From contig CM054178.1 in the NCBI GenBank assembly GCA_028829895.1, positions 22,257,701 through 22,321,700 of the forward strand: a stretch of 64,000 nt of DNA, in the 5' to 3' direction. Shown one piece after another: positions 1 to 12,630 of this stretch. Position numbers and translations under genes: made by a program. Numbering within the stretch: position 1 is the first letter of the stretch; every line of letters starts with the position of its first letter. Origin of the DNA: Sinotaia quadrata. Lineage: Eukaryota > Mollusca > Gastropoda > Architaenioglossa > Viviparidae. The notes beneath the pieces are model-generated. The model was not told the DNA's origin, did no database searches, and saw only the letters and a list, made by a program, of their open reading frames with translations.

Positions 1-733
1 TATATCTTAATTATTTTATTTACGTATGGCTATGGTGTGTGTCAATAATCATTTAAAATTTTTAAATAACCGATATAAACCGAGGCTCTACTCAACAGTA
101 AGGTTTCCGATTATGCATGCACGCCGGTAACTGTAGCTGTCTGCAAATAGAATTCTGGCGAGTGTAAACATATTTATTACTGATATAGGGACAGGGTTTT
201 TTTTACGGTTTCAAGGAGCCAATCTGTAAAGTGCCTAATGCACTAGCAAGATCCTTTCGCATTCACATTGTCTGACTCACTGCGAACTGAGAGGTTTCAG
301 TCACAAAGATAACTGCTCGGAATACTGGCAAGGTTCGCATATTACGTCATTGTACTTAACAGATAACTCCGATACTAAGAGTTACTTTCTCTTATGTGCT
401 ACGAAGTTTCGGACGACGATGGCCCAATGCTGACGTATAAAATCGGGCAATGCAGGTCTTCGGGAGTAAAGTAAATGCCTCTATCTTGTGTTGCTGCTGT
501 CACACGTGATTGAAGTGGAATAACATTTTGCTTTGAGTATAGAATAAATGACGCATTCACTTGTAATGCTTATAAAGGTCAAAATCTAGTTTGGGTAACA
601 AGTCTTTAAGTAGTCGTTGTTACTGGTTGGTGAGCAGGTCAGAGGTGGTGATAGGTAGAATTAATTGTCCTATTTTTAATTGGCTAAGTCTCCTGGGTTT
701 TCCTTTTGGATCGAACCTTCTTGAACATGATAC
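1..733. other. No gene seen
   Basis: AT-rich unique sequence; only short chance reading frames and no protein-like motif. Confidence 0.6.
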
Positions 734-867
734 AGTGCATACCGTAAACAATTCAATGTACTCTGAAAGGCCTCCAGTGACGTCATGTGACTTTAATTAT
801 AGTGCCTACCGTAAACAATTCAATGTACTCTGACAGACCTCCAGTGACGTCATTTGACTTTAATTAA
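734..867. repeat. 67-bp direct duplication
   Basis: Two copies beginning AGTGC.TACCGTAAACAATT, with a few substitutions. Each holds a TGACGTCA palindrome (CRE-like). Confidence 0.85.
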
Positions 868-1166
868 AAAAACAGCACTAGATCTCACTGACTTACAAAC
901 CTGTAGGCTCCTAGAGTCGCAATATGTAGCAATAATTGATGCCGGATTTAGCAGCCTCTCAGTCTACACAGGCAGCAAAACGCTTTATATGTCAGACCTT
1001 ACAAGACGGCGGACTCCCTGATTCACGTCCGGTCGGCATCGTCAATGCCGTTTGCAAGTCACAACCACGCCCATAATTGTGTTTTAGTTTAATCAAATGG
1101 TTGAAAGATATCTTTTTGAATGTATCGACTGGGACTATGTGATCTCAGTGTATCTAAACTTTAGAT

Positions 1167-1243
<77 letters not shown>

Positions 1244-1790
1244 TGAGTGAGTATGGGTTTCAGTGAAACACAGCAGAGGAAAATCCCCCTTTCCACTCTC
1301 CCTGCTGAACACTTTAGACCCATTACTGTTGAAATAAAAGATAACCGTAAAGCCAATATCCCAGTGTCAACGAATGGATGCTAGGCGCAAAAGGAACGCG
1401 ACCCATCTCGCTAATTTCCCAGCATTCACTGTAAAATATTTGTTTGGTGGTCTTTGATGAAAATTCACAAACTGTTCGTGTGAGTCAGGGTAGTGAAAAC
1501 GAGAAGCCTGTGTGAACAAATCTTTCAGGAAATTATTACGACAAACTGAAAAATTATTCACCGTGTAAAGTCACTATAATCGCTGGTAAACAAGAAAAAA
1601 AAAAAGAAAGGTATTGCAAAATATTCATTAAACATTTCTGCTTTAGGAAAAGACCCCCAAAAGCTGTTATACAGTATACTTCCGGATTCAGTTTATAGGC
1701 ACTCGGCCACAATGTAACTCTTTTACAATTAGATTTCCGAGTCACCATGATTTTCTCATTTATTCTCGTCCACTTCCTGGTCCCAGAAAA
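868..1790. other. No gene seen; contains a (GT)n microsatellite
   Basis: Unique sequence on both sides of the dinucleotide tract at 1169-1235. No conserved coding signal. Confidence 0.6.
1169..1252. repeat. (GT)n microsatellite with GA/GAGT tail
   Basis: About 33 uninterrupted GT units followed by GAGAGAGAGTGAGTGA. Confidence 0.95.
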
Positions 1791-2871
1791 ATTATATACA
1801 ATGGATTCGTCCTCTAGTCATAGGCAAAATATTATATGCAATTGATTTGTTTTAGGCCATAGACAGCATATTATATGCAATTGATTTGTTTTTGGCCATA
1901 GACAGCATATTATATGCAACTGATTTGTCTTCTAATCATACTGATAGACAACATAATAATAAGCAACTTATGTGTCTATGGCCATAGACAAGATATGTCA
2001 GGCAACTGATTTGTCTTTTGGCCATAGACAGCATATTATATGCAACTAATTCGTTCTCTAGTCAAAGACAACATATGTTAGCTTACCTTTAGCCCGAGAC
2101 AGCATTTAATATTTCGATTGCTCCTTCAGTCCAAGACACAATGGTGAAAACAGCTGAGACCTACCTAGCTCCAGGCAGCATATATGCTGATGATCTCTCC
2201 CCATCCCCATCCTGCATTCTGTATTCCAAGAATTTCTCTCTTAGTTCCAGACAACATATATGAAACACATTCCTCCCCATAGCCCAACACAATTTACCGT
2301 ATACAACCAATTCGTTCCCTAACCTCAGACATCCCACTGTACACAATTTATCCTTTCCCTAACCTCAGACATCCCACTGTACACAATTTATCCTTTCCCT
2401 CTTCCCAGCCAAACAATGTATACAACTGATGAATCTCTCCAATCCCATATTTCTTAACTGTATACATCTGATTTCTCTCCTATTCCTAATCAACATAAAC
2501 AACAGATACCTTCCCTCGCCCCAGACAACACAATATCTACAAATGATTCCTCTCTCTAGCCCCATACAGTTTAATGCATACAACGGATCCCTTCCCTAGC
2601 TCCAGACAACATAACGTATACAATGATCTCTTCCCTAGCTCCAGACAACATGACGTATACAACTGATCTCTTCCCTAGCTCCAGACAACATGACGTATAC
2701 AAATGATCTCTTCCCTAGCTCCAGACTACATGACGTATACAACTGATCTCTTCCCTAGCTCCAGACAACATGACGTATACAACTGATCTCTTCCCTAGCT
2801 CCAGACAACATAACATATACAACTGATCTCTTCCCTAGCTCCAGACAACATAACGTATAGAACTGATTCCC
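1790..2871. repeat. Degenerate 40-bp minisatellite with a homogeneous core
   Basis: Units of 39-43 bp built on CCAGACAACAT...ATACAACTGAT. The left part (1790-2110) has diverged variants with GGCCATAGACAGCATATTAT. The right part (2594-2871) holds seven near-identical copies of CCCTAGCTCCAGACAACATG plus ACGTATACAACTGATCTCTT. Confidence 0.85.
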
Positions 2872-4140
2872 CACCCACTCACAAAGTCACCAGCATACGA
2901 CTGATTCCTTTTCAGGTTTCAGTGACTGGTGGTGGAAAGCGGGTGGCATTCACCGTTCTGCACACTGACAGGTCTGACAAAGTTTAGATAATCAACTTTA
3001 TATCACTCTGAGGGCTGAACTAGCTCAGTCCTTTCATCAGCTTGTAAATGCAATGACTACTGCGTGATGACCCAGTGATTAGAGATTACAAATCAATGTG
3101 CAGCAATATTACCTAAAAAAAAATGGTACAGTAAAACCGGGCTGAGATGACACACTGACCCAGATAAGGGAGGAGTTAGTGCAGCTGTCATACAGACTGA
3201 TTCATCTAAGTTCTTTCACCTTGCAGAGCAGTACTTGTGGGAAATTATTAATAGACACTTCATTGAATGCAGACCGGTTTGAACAAAATTAAATACTGAA
3301 CATATACATACACTTCCATTCCTCCTTCGCTCTTTGTCTGGAATTGTGATATCACTTGCTGGCTAGAAAGAAATTGTTGGTTAGATTTGGTTTATACTTT
3401 CTTCACCTCGCTGATTCCGCAGAAATGCACACTTTCTAATGGGTAGCTTTGCACTTTGGAGCCCACCATATTGAGCTAAAGGCGCTTAAGGATCACCCGG
3501 AAGTGTATGGGTGTATCGTGTTTGTACTAACATTTCGATACTTACTTTATATCTTTACTTTGGTAGGTTGTGTATATGACGTCACCAATGTCCATAGAAT
3601 GTAGGTTAAACGACTTAATATTGAAAAGTCAACAGTAACCCTAAGAAATATGTTTTCTCAAGGCATGAAGAGTTTTATCCATTAAGAAAGGTGATTGTAC
3701 TGCAATTTGGTTCAATATAGTTTCCTGTTTAACATAGTTGTAGCTATAATGTCCTTCACTATTTTGTTACGACCTAATGATCCCACTGTTGTGTTTACAT
3801 ATTTAATAATAGATTTTACGCACATGTCATCATAAATAGTTATTTCACTCTTGAAGTCTACACAAGCAAGTAAAAGTTGATTAAGATACAATTGACAAAT
3901 AATTAGAAATGATCACATAAATTTAAATCATCAATGACATATGACTGTTGTTCAGTTTACTTAAACTGGAGAAATATATTTCTACGTTGTACTCTTACAG
4001 TATGTGTCTGTGTAGACCATGCACAACTCTTGTCTCCATGTATCACCATTTCCCCCCACAATCATTTTCCCTACATTAATTTGAAGAATTGCCGACGTCT
4101 CTTGAACTTGGCTTGAAACCGTTAATCCATGTAACACGTG
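2872..4140. other. No gene seen
   Basis: Mixed unique sequence. Nothing coding could be supported on either strand. Confidence 0.55.
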
Positions 4141-4508
4141 AATAATAAAGACAGCACTGCACGTATACATCCGTGACACGTAATGTGACCAATGACGTGA
4201 CAGGACTAAACTGCCCTCCAAAATAACGCATTAATTATAAAGACAGCACTGCACGTATACATCCGTGACACGTAATGTGACCAATGACGTGACAGGACTA
4301 AACTGCCCTCCAAAATAACGCATTAATTATAAAGACAGCACTGCACGTATACATCCGTGACACATAATGTGACCAATGACGTGACAGGACTAAACTGCCC
4401 TCCAAAATAACACATTAATAATAAAGACAGCACTGCGCGTATACATCCGTGACATGCAATGTGACCAATGACGTGACAGGGCTAAAACTGCCCTCCATAT
4501 CATACCAA
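4141..4508. repeat. 92-bp tandem repeat, four copies
   Basis: Units start at 4141, 4233, 4325 and 4417 (AAT.ATAAAGACAGCACTGC). The first three differ at very few positions; the fourth is more diverged and fades out near 4508. Confidence 0.95.
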
Positions 4509-5280
4509 TAAATTCGCTTGTGGTTAGAAACTGACCAATGATAAGTCACGGGACTAAACTGCCATCCAAAATATACAAACTAATATAATTTCTATAGCAA
4601 CTGACCAATGCTTTCAAACTTCACACCTTAATATACATTTCTACATAACTGTTTTTGAAGAAACAATTTTTTACTTCTAAAGAGTATAAAGAATATAATC
4701 AATAACTCTAAAACAATAACTGATCTAATCTGTCTTATCTTACATGTATATATTAGACAGGTTACTTTTGATGATGTATAACATTTATAATGCGCATAGC
4801 ACCCTTACCGAACTCTGCTTATAGAAATGTTTATGGATTACAAAGGATAACGAACATTTACAATGCATACAGTACCTCAAACGAACACTACTTATATTAA
4901 TGTTTGAATGTATTGCAATGTGTGACCATACGTCATTTTACTGACAGTCACGTGAACTGTGCACTGTGTCTCGCACTCATTCCCAAGACGCAATCTGAAT
5001 AAATAAGGAAATTACTGTTCGACAATTTTGCTGGTGGTAGTGCAGAATGAAACCGGCTAGGTATAGATATCAAAAGTGACTCTTACAGACCTATCTCTCA
5101 TGCACACATATACATACACACATACACATACAAATATGACAGAGATAACTATCATGCGCGCACATATACATACAACCAAACACACGCATACACACATACA
5201 CATTGTTTTGCCCACAACGCACACACATTTGTCGATATGTGTGTTAAGGAGCTTTTAGTGCTTGGAATTGTTTTAACTTT
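4509..5280. other. No gene seen; CA-rich patch 5100-5232
   Basis: AT-rich sequence followed by an impure (CA)/(TACACA) tract. The reading frame in the tract is low complexity. Confidence 0.55.
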
Positions 5281-5345
5281 GAACTGGGATCGAACCCCCG
5301 GTTCGAGATAAGTGTCCTACCAAGCTACCGCTTGTCCCAGACAAG
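5281..5345 (-). repeat. tRNA-like SINE head (box A and box B)
   Basis: The minus strand has GGTAGCTTGGTAGGACA (box A-like) and GGGGGTTCGATCCCAG (box B-like) only about 20 bases apart. That is too close for a functional tRNA and there is no anticodon arm, so a tRNA-derived SINE or tRNA pseudogene is the best reading. Confidence 0.45.
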
Positions 5346-6480
5346 ACACGAGGATAAGCTTCACTGAGCGCTGTACCGTTGAGTAGAGTTACAAGATTTT
5401 AACAGAATTATGCTAGACCAAATGGCGTTCATTTTAGATAATTTTTCTTTATATTTTAAAAGTATTTTTATTATTGAAATTGAAGGGAAAATCCTGCTCA
5501 CTGAATGATTTACAGCATTCTAAATTCGGATACTGTATATCTTTTCTAGTTTTTTCTTTACGCTTAATTTGTTTATTTATTTCACATGCATTAACTAGGC
5601 AAAGACAAATTACTTTTCTCTTATGTACTGTTTTTTCTATATAACTTTTTTGTTTCTATAGACTAATGCTTGTTAGATTTTCGGAGTCCTGTGTTCTGTA
5701 TCTAGATTCCAAGAAAAAATACCTCTCTACGTCTATGGCTGTTACTTGAAAATCGACACGGCAGGCCACCTACCATAAATTGTACTGAAAAAGTAAAATC
5801 CACCCTTAATATATCATTCTCCATTTTTATATCCGTTTTCGTTGTAGCAGTTTTAGTAGGTAATTCGGAAATAAAAAATGCTCAATGCAGCCACTCGATG
5901 ACGTCATCTGATGTCAAAGAACTCCCCATTCCGACGGGTTGAGCAATCCAGTGGTTCAGTGCAAACTGCACTCTAGTGGGCGACTTGAAATAACTCTAGA
6001 GCTGGTGATTCTGATGTTACACGATCTTCTGCCAACGTCCGTTGAATGACGTTAAAACCATTTAATCATCCACCCACGACTATTACACGCTGCCAAACGA
6101 TTCTCTGGGACAAAGGACTAGAGTGAAGGAGGACGTGAGGTAAGGGTTGTGAACAAAGTCCATAGTTCAGAAGCCAATGTGCACTTTATGTCGCGCCCGT
6201 GTAATTCTTGATTGACCACGCCCATTGGGTACTGCCGGCGGACGCTGCGTACGGTGTTAATACACAACTCCTCTTGCTGTGACAAGATGTCTGCGGCATT
6301 TGTGTAGACTTCTGCACTCACGGTCAACCGCTGCCACACAGGTGTGTTTTGCAACGTTTTCTATCTTTCTTTATCTTTAAAAAAAAAAAATGTAATAGAT
6401 TGGCACACGCATACACACAATTTGACGGTCCCTTATCTGAACGCGCCCTGCATTTTGTGGAGGAACACACCTGGGCGCCA
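5346..6480. other. No gene seen
   Basis: Intergenic sequence. A 78-codon minus-strand frame at 6118-6354 is somewhat GC-richer than its surroundings but matches no family I know and has no splice context. Confidence 0.5.
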
Positions 6481-6681
6481 CGTCAGTTTTGCAGGTTAGT
6501 GCGCTGACTTTTAGTTTATCTTACAAATGTGTGTTTAGTGCGCTGACTTTTAGTTTATCTTACAAATGTGTGTTTCATGTACGTGTATTTAATTCCTGAC
6601 GTCAGTTTTGCAGGTTAGTGCGCTGACTTTTAGTTTATCTTACAAATGTGTGTTTCATGTACATGTATTTAGTTCCTGACA
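6481..6681. repeat. Direct repeats with GTGCGCTGACTTTTAGTTTA core
   Basis: Two full units of about 80 bp (CGTCAGTTTTGCAGGTTAGT...) and one partial unit between them. Confidence 0.85.
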
Positions 6682-7606
6682 TCCCCCCCACCCATCACCT
6701 CGTCCCCAAATCCTATGATAGTTTAATGCAAGGGTAGGTACTGTTCCTCGTCAACACAAGACAGAGGAAATAGACGAAAGAAAAGTGCACGAAATATGAG
6801 CAGAACAAAAATTTACCACGCAATCGCTAGCGAGTGGCAAGCTAATCAATTTTTCATATAGTGTTGTATACGAGATGTAAAGATATTAACCCCACCAACC
6901 AATCTCCCGCAATCCTGTTGTCACGGCAGCGCGATGGCAGCCGATTTGGCGTGCACACAGGTACGGGCGACAGGAGGTCCGTTTGTTCTGTGGTTAATTT
7001 AAACAGAAGTGCTAATCGAACGATCGGGATGGGTGGAGGGAAATATTAGTTTTCCTATTTCGCACAAGAGCACTCGCACCGGTATCAAAGTGTCAAAGCC
7101 ACGAAGAAGGGGTGGGGGATCCTCAAGGCGTGGCAGCTTTGAAATGTGTCATCTCGGGTGGGTACTTGCTACTCTACTATTTCTTGGCTTTGCTTCGTTT
7201 GACTTTTAAATGAACTTGGCTGAAAAGTGATGTGCTAAATTTTCCATACGGAATCCGTTCTTGTAATGTGGGGACGATATTACGTCATTTTCTTTCTGTC
7301 TCTAGTTAGCTTGTCCGAGTTCTGGTACTAAAAGAGTGGTGATGAGGATACATTTGCAGCCACATTTGTGCTCTGGAGAATTATATTTTAAAAAAAATAT
7401 ACAGGTGCATTTAGTATATGCGGGGTGAGAAAGAAGGGCTTCCTGTCCGATGAAATAGCGACGCGACGATATTTGTTAGTAGTGGTAAGGGGGCTTAACT
7501 CTCCTAACTACTTAAGGAGAAACGTTAGCGAATGCTAATGAAAGTCCTAAGATGCTTGTTTAGTATGGAAGATTGTTTTGGATTTAATTCTCTGGGTCCA
7601 CCCAGG
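6682..7606. other. No gene seen
   Basis: Unique sequence with two short overlapping plus-strand frames lacking recognisable features. Confidence 0.5.
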
Positions 7607-7854
7607 CAGTGACGTAGCAATAGATGGCGCAGGTTGTGCAATGCGCAGGGGCCCCGGCGGTCAGGGGAGTACCTGGCAATGAGCGGAGTCTATATAATAT
7701 ATTGTGTGCAAGAACGCTGTTTTCGTTTAAAATCGAAGGGGCCCACCACCGCAGCTCTGCACAAGGTCCCCCAAAACAAACAAACAAACAAACCAAAAAA
7801 CCGAAACCAAACAAAAACAAAAATCCCACAACACAAAACCTCTCTACGCCACTG
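7607..7854 (+). mobile_element. hAT-like MITE, copy 1
   Basis: 248 bp from CAGTGACGTAGC to CTACGCCACTG. It shares internal blocks with the copy at 28610 in reverse orientation (GGCCCC.GCGGTCAGGGGA, then ATCGAAGGGGCCCACCACC). The region before the right end is an A-rich run absent from the other copy. No target duplication is evident. Confidence 0.7.
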
Positions 7855-7963
7855 TACCAATCACTGTATGTGCGTTATATCGCTGTGCATTGCATATTTG
7901 TATCCGTTTGTAGGGCTATTTCTAAATCTGTTTCAGTATTAAACGAACAATTTTCTGTTCCAC

Positions 7964-8154
7964 TGACAGGAAATACTTTAAATATATATCCAAGTTATTC
8001 ACTGCTAATTAACAGGAAATACTTTAAATTTATATCCATGTTATTCACTCCTAATTAACAGGAAATACTTTACATTTATATCCATGTTATTCACTGCTAA
8101 TTAACAGGAAATACTTTACATTTATATTCATGTTATTCACTGCTAATTAACAGG
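7964..8154. repeat. 46-bp minisatellite, four copies
   Basis: Units begin AACAGGAAATACTTTA and end TTCACTGCTAATT, with starts at 8011, 8057 and 8103 and a diverged first unit. Confidence 0.9.
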
Positions 8155-8280
8155 ACTGAACATCTTGGATCCCAGTACATCAGCATCCCTCAGCTAATTC
8201 GAAACAGTGTTACTAGGGTTCAAATTCTTTAGCGCCCATCAGTGCACGTAACTTACTGTATTACCGCTGAATTCATTCCT

Positions 8281-9037
8281 TGACTTTACACCAAACACAG
8301 TTGTCTAGTGCCACTTCAGCTTTATACCGGACATGTTATCGAGTGCCACTTCAGCTTTATACCGGACATGTTATCTAGTGCCACTTCAGCTTTATACCGG
8401 ACATGTTATCTAGTGCCACTTCAGCTTTATATCGGACATATTATCTAGTGCCACTTCAGCTTTATACCGGACATGTTATCTAGTGCCACTTCAGCTTTAT
8501 ACCGGACATGTTATCTAGTGCCACTTCAGCTTTATACCGGACATGTTATCTAGTGCCACTTCAGCTTTATACCGGACATGTTATCAAGTGCCACTTCAGC
8601 TTTATACCATGTATTATAACTAGTGGCCACTTCAGCTTTATACCGGACATGCTATCTAGTGCGACCTTGGCTGTACGCATGGCATTTTATTATCTAATGC
8701 CACCTCGGTACTACCACTCCGGCTTTACACCGTTTACAGTTATCTAGTACTACCTCGGTTTTACATCAAACATTGACGTTAAGTACTACCCTCATCTTTT
8801 CACCAAACGATGGAGTTCTAGTACCACCCCGACTTTACACCAAGTATTGGTATCTAGTACCACCCCGAATTTACACCAAGTATTTTTATCTGGTACCACC
8901 CCGACTTTACACCAAGTATTTTTATCTAGTACCACCCCGACTTTACACCAAGTATTGGTATCTAGTACCACCGCGACTTTATACCAAGTATTATTATCTA
9001 GTACCACCCCGACTTTACACCAAGTATTGGTATCTAG
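8281..9037. repeat. Two related 35/36-bp satellite blocks
   Basis: Block 1 (about 8306-8660) repeats AGTGCCACTTCAGCTTTATA plus CCGGACATGTTATCT (35 bp, about ten copies). Block 2 (about 8815-9037) repeats AGTACCACCCCGACTTTACA plus CCAAGTATTGGTATCT (36 bp, about six copies). Units between them (8660-8815) are intermediate in sequence, so both blocks share one ancestor. Confidence 0.95.
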
Positions 9038-9694
9038 TCTTAGACATTTTAGAGTGTTGTCTAAAGAAGTCCTAACTACCAGTAACCTTTTCTATACATT
9101 CCGCCCAAATACGCTTTTTCCGTCCACTTGTTATATTCCGTTTGGTTTCGTCTTATGAAATCAAAATTTTGTTTTTAAGTTTATAAATATGTAGATCATA
9201 AGGAGATATTATACTGGCCCAAAACGTCAAACTCTGTCCTCAAATGGACTGAACTGAAACGTGAAACTTTTGCGATTGGGTTATCTTTTCCTGAATAGAA
9301 TCAAACCACAGGTCAACAGGAAATGTGAACTTTCCCAGTTTGATCCTATCTATGTACTTGTGTTAGTTTTTACAATTGTTATTTTATTTATAATTCTGTT
9401 TTTTCCTGTGTGTGACTACTATTGGGTTTGCCTTGCGAGATAACCGAAAGGAGTTAAGCGGAACGTGGACAGCAATTAATCAAATGCGTTCTTTTTTTTG
9501 CCAGATTTTATTGAGTACCTCGGCTTATCGCGCAGCGTAGGTTGACAGTCTTATTTATAATTCGATTTTTTTCTTCCTTTTACAATTTGTTGCTAACTTT
9601 TGAGTTTATATCTCGTGTGTTTTAATGGGTCAAAATGGCAGCACTGCACATCAGCGTAGGTGTTTGCATGCATATTCGTCTTCAGATAAAGCAA

Positions 9695-9695
<1 letters not shown>
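9038..9695. other. No gene seen
   Basis: AT-rich unique sequence with no coding or structural feature I can support. Confidence 0.55.
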
Positions 9696-9740
<45 letters not shown>

Positions 9741-9772
9741 ACACACACACACACACACACCACACACACACA

Positions 9773-9812
<40 letters not shown>

Positions 9813-9846
9813 CACACCACACGCACGCACGCACGCACGCACGCAC
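9696..9846. repeat. (CA)n / (ACGC)n compound microsatellite
   Basis: CA units pass into CACGCACG tetramers and back. A CT-rich, low-complexity stretch continues to about 10020. Confidence 0.95.
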
Positions 9847-10273
9847 TCAACCACTCATATTTCCTTTCTCACTCTCTTTTTCTCTCTCACACACACATAC
9901 ACGTAGGCTCATAGACACTCAAACTTTTCTCTTTTGTTCTTTCAATCATTATTTCTCGCACTTTAAAAACTTTCTCTCTCTCATACACACAGTACACTTT
10001 CTCTCTCTTCCTACTCTCTCATTTTTCTTTCCCATTATTATTCTTGCCTTCACTTCCGCCCACTCCCAGTTTTATTCACTATCACTCACACACTTTGGAT
10101 CATCACTATGAATTTGTATTATTTGAAGGGAAAAGAAAGTGTTTCTATCAAGCTCATTTGTATTGTTAACTATGGTAGTAAAATATATTGCGTATTTGTG
10201 ATATATTTAAAAAATTATTTAATGATGCATGTTGTGGAACGTTATGGTTGTCTCCAAACTTAGCGAAGGGCCG

Positions 10274-10378
10274 TCACTCACTCACTCACTCACTCACTCA
10301 CTCACTCACTCACTCACTCACTCACTCACTCACTCACTCACTCACTCACTCACTCACTCATTCACTCACTCACTCACT
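10274..10378. repeat. (TCAC)n tetranucleotide repeat
   Basis: About 26 units of TCAC with one interruption; it produces a spurious Ser-Leu-Thr-His repeat in translation. Confidence 0.95.
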
Positions 10379-11514
10379 TGCGTGTGCCTTTAGAGAAAAT
10401 GATAGATATGTCTTGCCCACACTAAAAACACCTGTCCTCACACCCACTTTACAAGGACTGTATTCTAAGAAAATGACAAATACGTCTCCCCCCCCCCCCA
10501 CTAAAAACCATTTTACTCGGACTGTACTCAAAGTATTCTTCACTTCCGCTTTTTGCTGCTGAACGATCCGGGTAATCTAACCTGATTGCAATCCACCCGA
10601 GAGAATATGTTTGATTAATGTATGTATGAAGAAAGGAGCCTAAATAAAAGTTAGGCACGATCTGCCTTATGACGGCCTATATAATATTAAAGGACTTTTT
10701 ATTAGGTTATTATTATTATTGGATGGGGTGGAGCCAAGCACCAAGCCCACCATTTTGCTAAGGTTCCCTGTAATTTTACTTTCGTTTATGGTAATGACAT
10801 CATTAAATATGTTGGTTTAAAAAAAAAATTGTATCAACAGGCTGGCAGGTTGCGAGTGCTGTAATGAACAATGTATTACAAAGCTTTTCTTCTTCAATTT
10901 CTTTGGTGATAAGGGATGGTAGTCACTCCCCCCCCCCCACGCACTTACAGCACTTTATGAAGATTTATGAATATCTTTATGACGCTCTCTTTCTTTATTA
11001 GCCATTTTTTAAAATTAAATTAAATTCTATCTTACAGATATCTGTTCAATTACTGGAACAGCGTTTGAAGGACACACAGAGGACAGTGATATATCCTCAT
11101 GTGTATGTCAGTTTCAATGTTTATATTTAATTGACCCTCGACAGTAAGTCGAGTTTAAGAAAAACCCAACGAATTGCCAACTGTTATACAAATTACTGAT
11201 CTGGCAGGTAGCCACTTGTCTCTCGAGATTTTTTTAACTAGATTAATACAATTCTGAAATGTGAATTTTAAAAAAAAAAGAATATAACGTTAACTGCGAT
11301 GCCATATTTTGTGAGATTTGTGTTTCTAATTTTGACATTGAACTAGAAACATAAAAATAATATTAGCAATTATATTTGAAAACTAACTTTAAGAAGAACA
11401 GGTGACTAACAACGAACAAGATTAATCTTTTCATAAGCTATACGCATACTGACTTTGATGAGATTGGCTGTTTTTGTGAATAGATTTTGACCAATTAGCT
11501 GGCATTTATAGAGA
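10379..11514. other. No gene seen
   Basis: AT-rich sequence with homopolymer runs (C9 near 10490 and 10930). Confidence 0.55.
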
Positions 11515-11685
11515 AGAAATTTTGAGAAGTAACCTGGCTATTAGAGTGAGAATATTTTGAGAAGTAAGTTGGCTGTTAGAGTTTACAGATTTTGAAAAGT
11601 AAGTTGGCTGTTAGAGTTTACAGATTTTGAAAAGTAAGTTGGCTGTTAGAGTTTACAGATTTTGAAAAGTAAGTTGGCTGTCAGA
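11515..11685. repeat. 35-bp minisatellite
   Basis: About four copies of AGATTTTGAAAAGTAAGTTG plus GCTGTTAGAGTTTAC. Worn relatives of the unit extend from about 11450 to 11830. Confidence 0.85.
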
Positions 11686-11829
11686 ACATGTTAATAATTA
11701 AGCTGGTTGTAATAATGAACATATTTTGACAAGTGAAGTGATTGTCACATTAATCGAGACGGACTATTAAATAAATTAAAATATTTTTGACCACTAAGCT
11801 GGCTGTTATAGTAGATACGGACTTCGACC

Positions 11830-12630
11830 AGTTTTCTGTCGTTACTAAGGCCAGTATTCAACCGATTGTAGAAACCAGTCACAATATTAGCAACACCAGC
11901 ACTGTTTAACAATTGACTGATCATAATTTTTTTTTTATACAGCTAATGGTGACATACTATTGTTTCCTTTGTGGAATGAAATACAAACAAACAAATCAAT
12001 GGGAACACGAACAGTTCTTGAAAAGAGAGAGAAAAAAACGAGAGAGTTAATTTTGCGTTAGGGGTTTACTCCCAGGTCAGTGACAAAAGATACGAAAAGA
12101 TGGATTTCTTTGCGAAACCAAGTAAAACAGAGAAAAGAAAATTTCTAAAATTTCTGTTTTTTGAGATGTAATTAATCTTATGCAATCTTTTTCGACATAT
12201 ACACGTCATTGACGAGCGGTCCATAGGGTGGTCGCGAACCCAAAACACAGTGACGGGAGCCAAGTACCTCGAAACTCCTAAGACGAAAGTCCCCACCCAA
12301 ACTCTGGAGACGAGGGAAGTCAACATAACAAAACACACACACACACACACACAGACACACACACGCACGCACGCGCGGAGCAAAAGGAAACCACAATACT
12401 ACAAATAATAGTACCCTGTTTCACTTGAATTGGAATATCTGATCTTAATCGGTGGTAAGAAAAAAGCCAATGCAATTCAACCCATCACGGGTGTCACGCA
12501 TAATTTTAATGGCGTTTTTCTTCAAGGGCGGTAAGTGTTAGCCTCTCCAACAGTTGCCTGTAGTTTCAGTTCTATATCACCGAATTGTTCGAATGTATTC
12601 CAATGTCAAGACAGCGCGTGAACGCTATGG
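11830..12630. other. No gene seen; contains a (CA)n tract
   Basis: Unique sequence with a (CA)n/(CACG)n run at 12332-12375. Minus-strand frames over it are low complexity. Confidence 0.5.

Noticed and set aside
5281..5345. Possible functional tRNA gene
   Set aside because: Box A and box B are too close and there is no anticodon arm or closing acceptor stem; kept only as a tRNA-like repeat.
6118..6354. 78-codon minus-strand frame with fairly balanced composition
   Set aside because: No family match, no convincing splice or start context, and no neighbouring exon in the same frame; could be chance or part of an old repeat.
9593..10111. Cys-Val and His-Thr rich reading frames
   Set aside because: Translations of CA/CG microsatellite; the same applies near 1135, 26097, 32788 and 60771.
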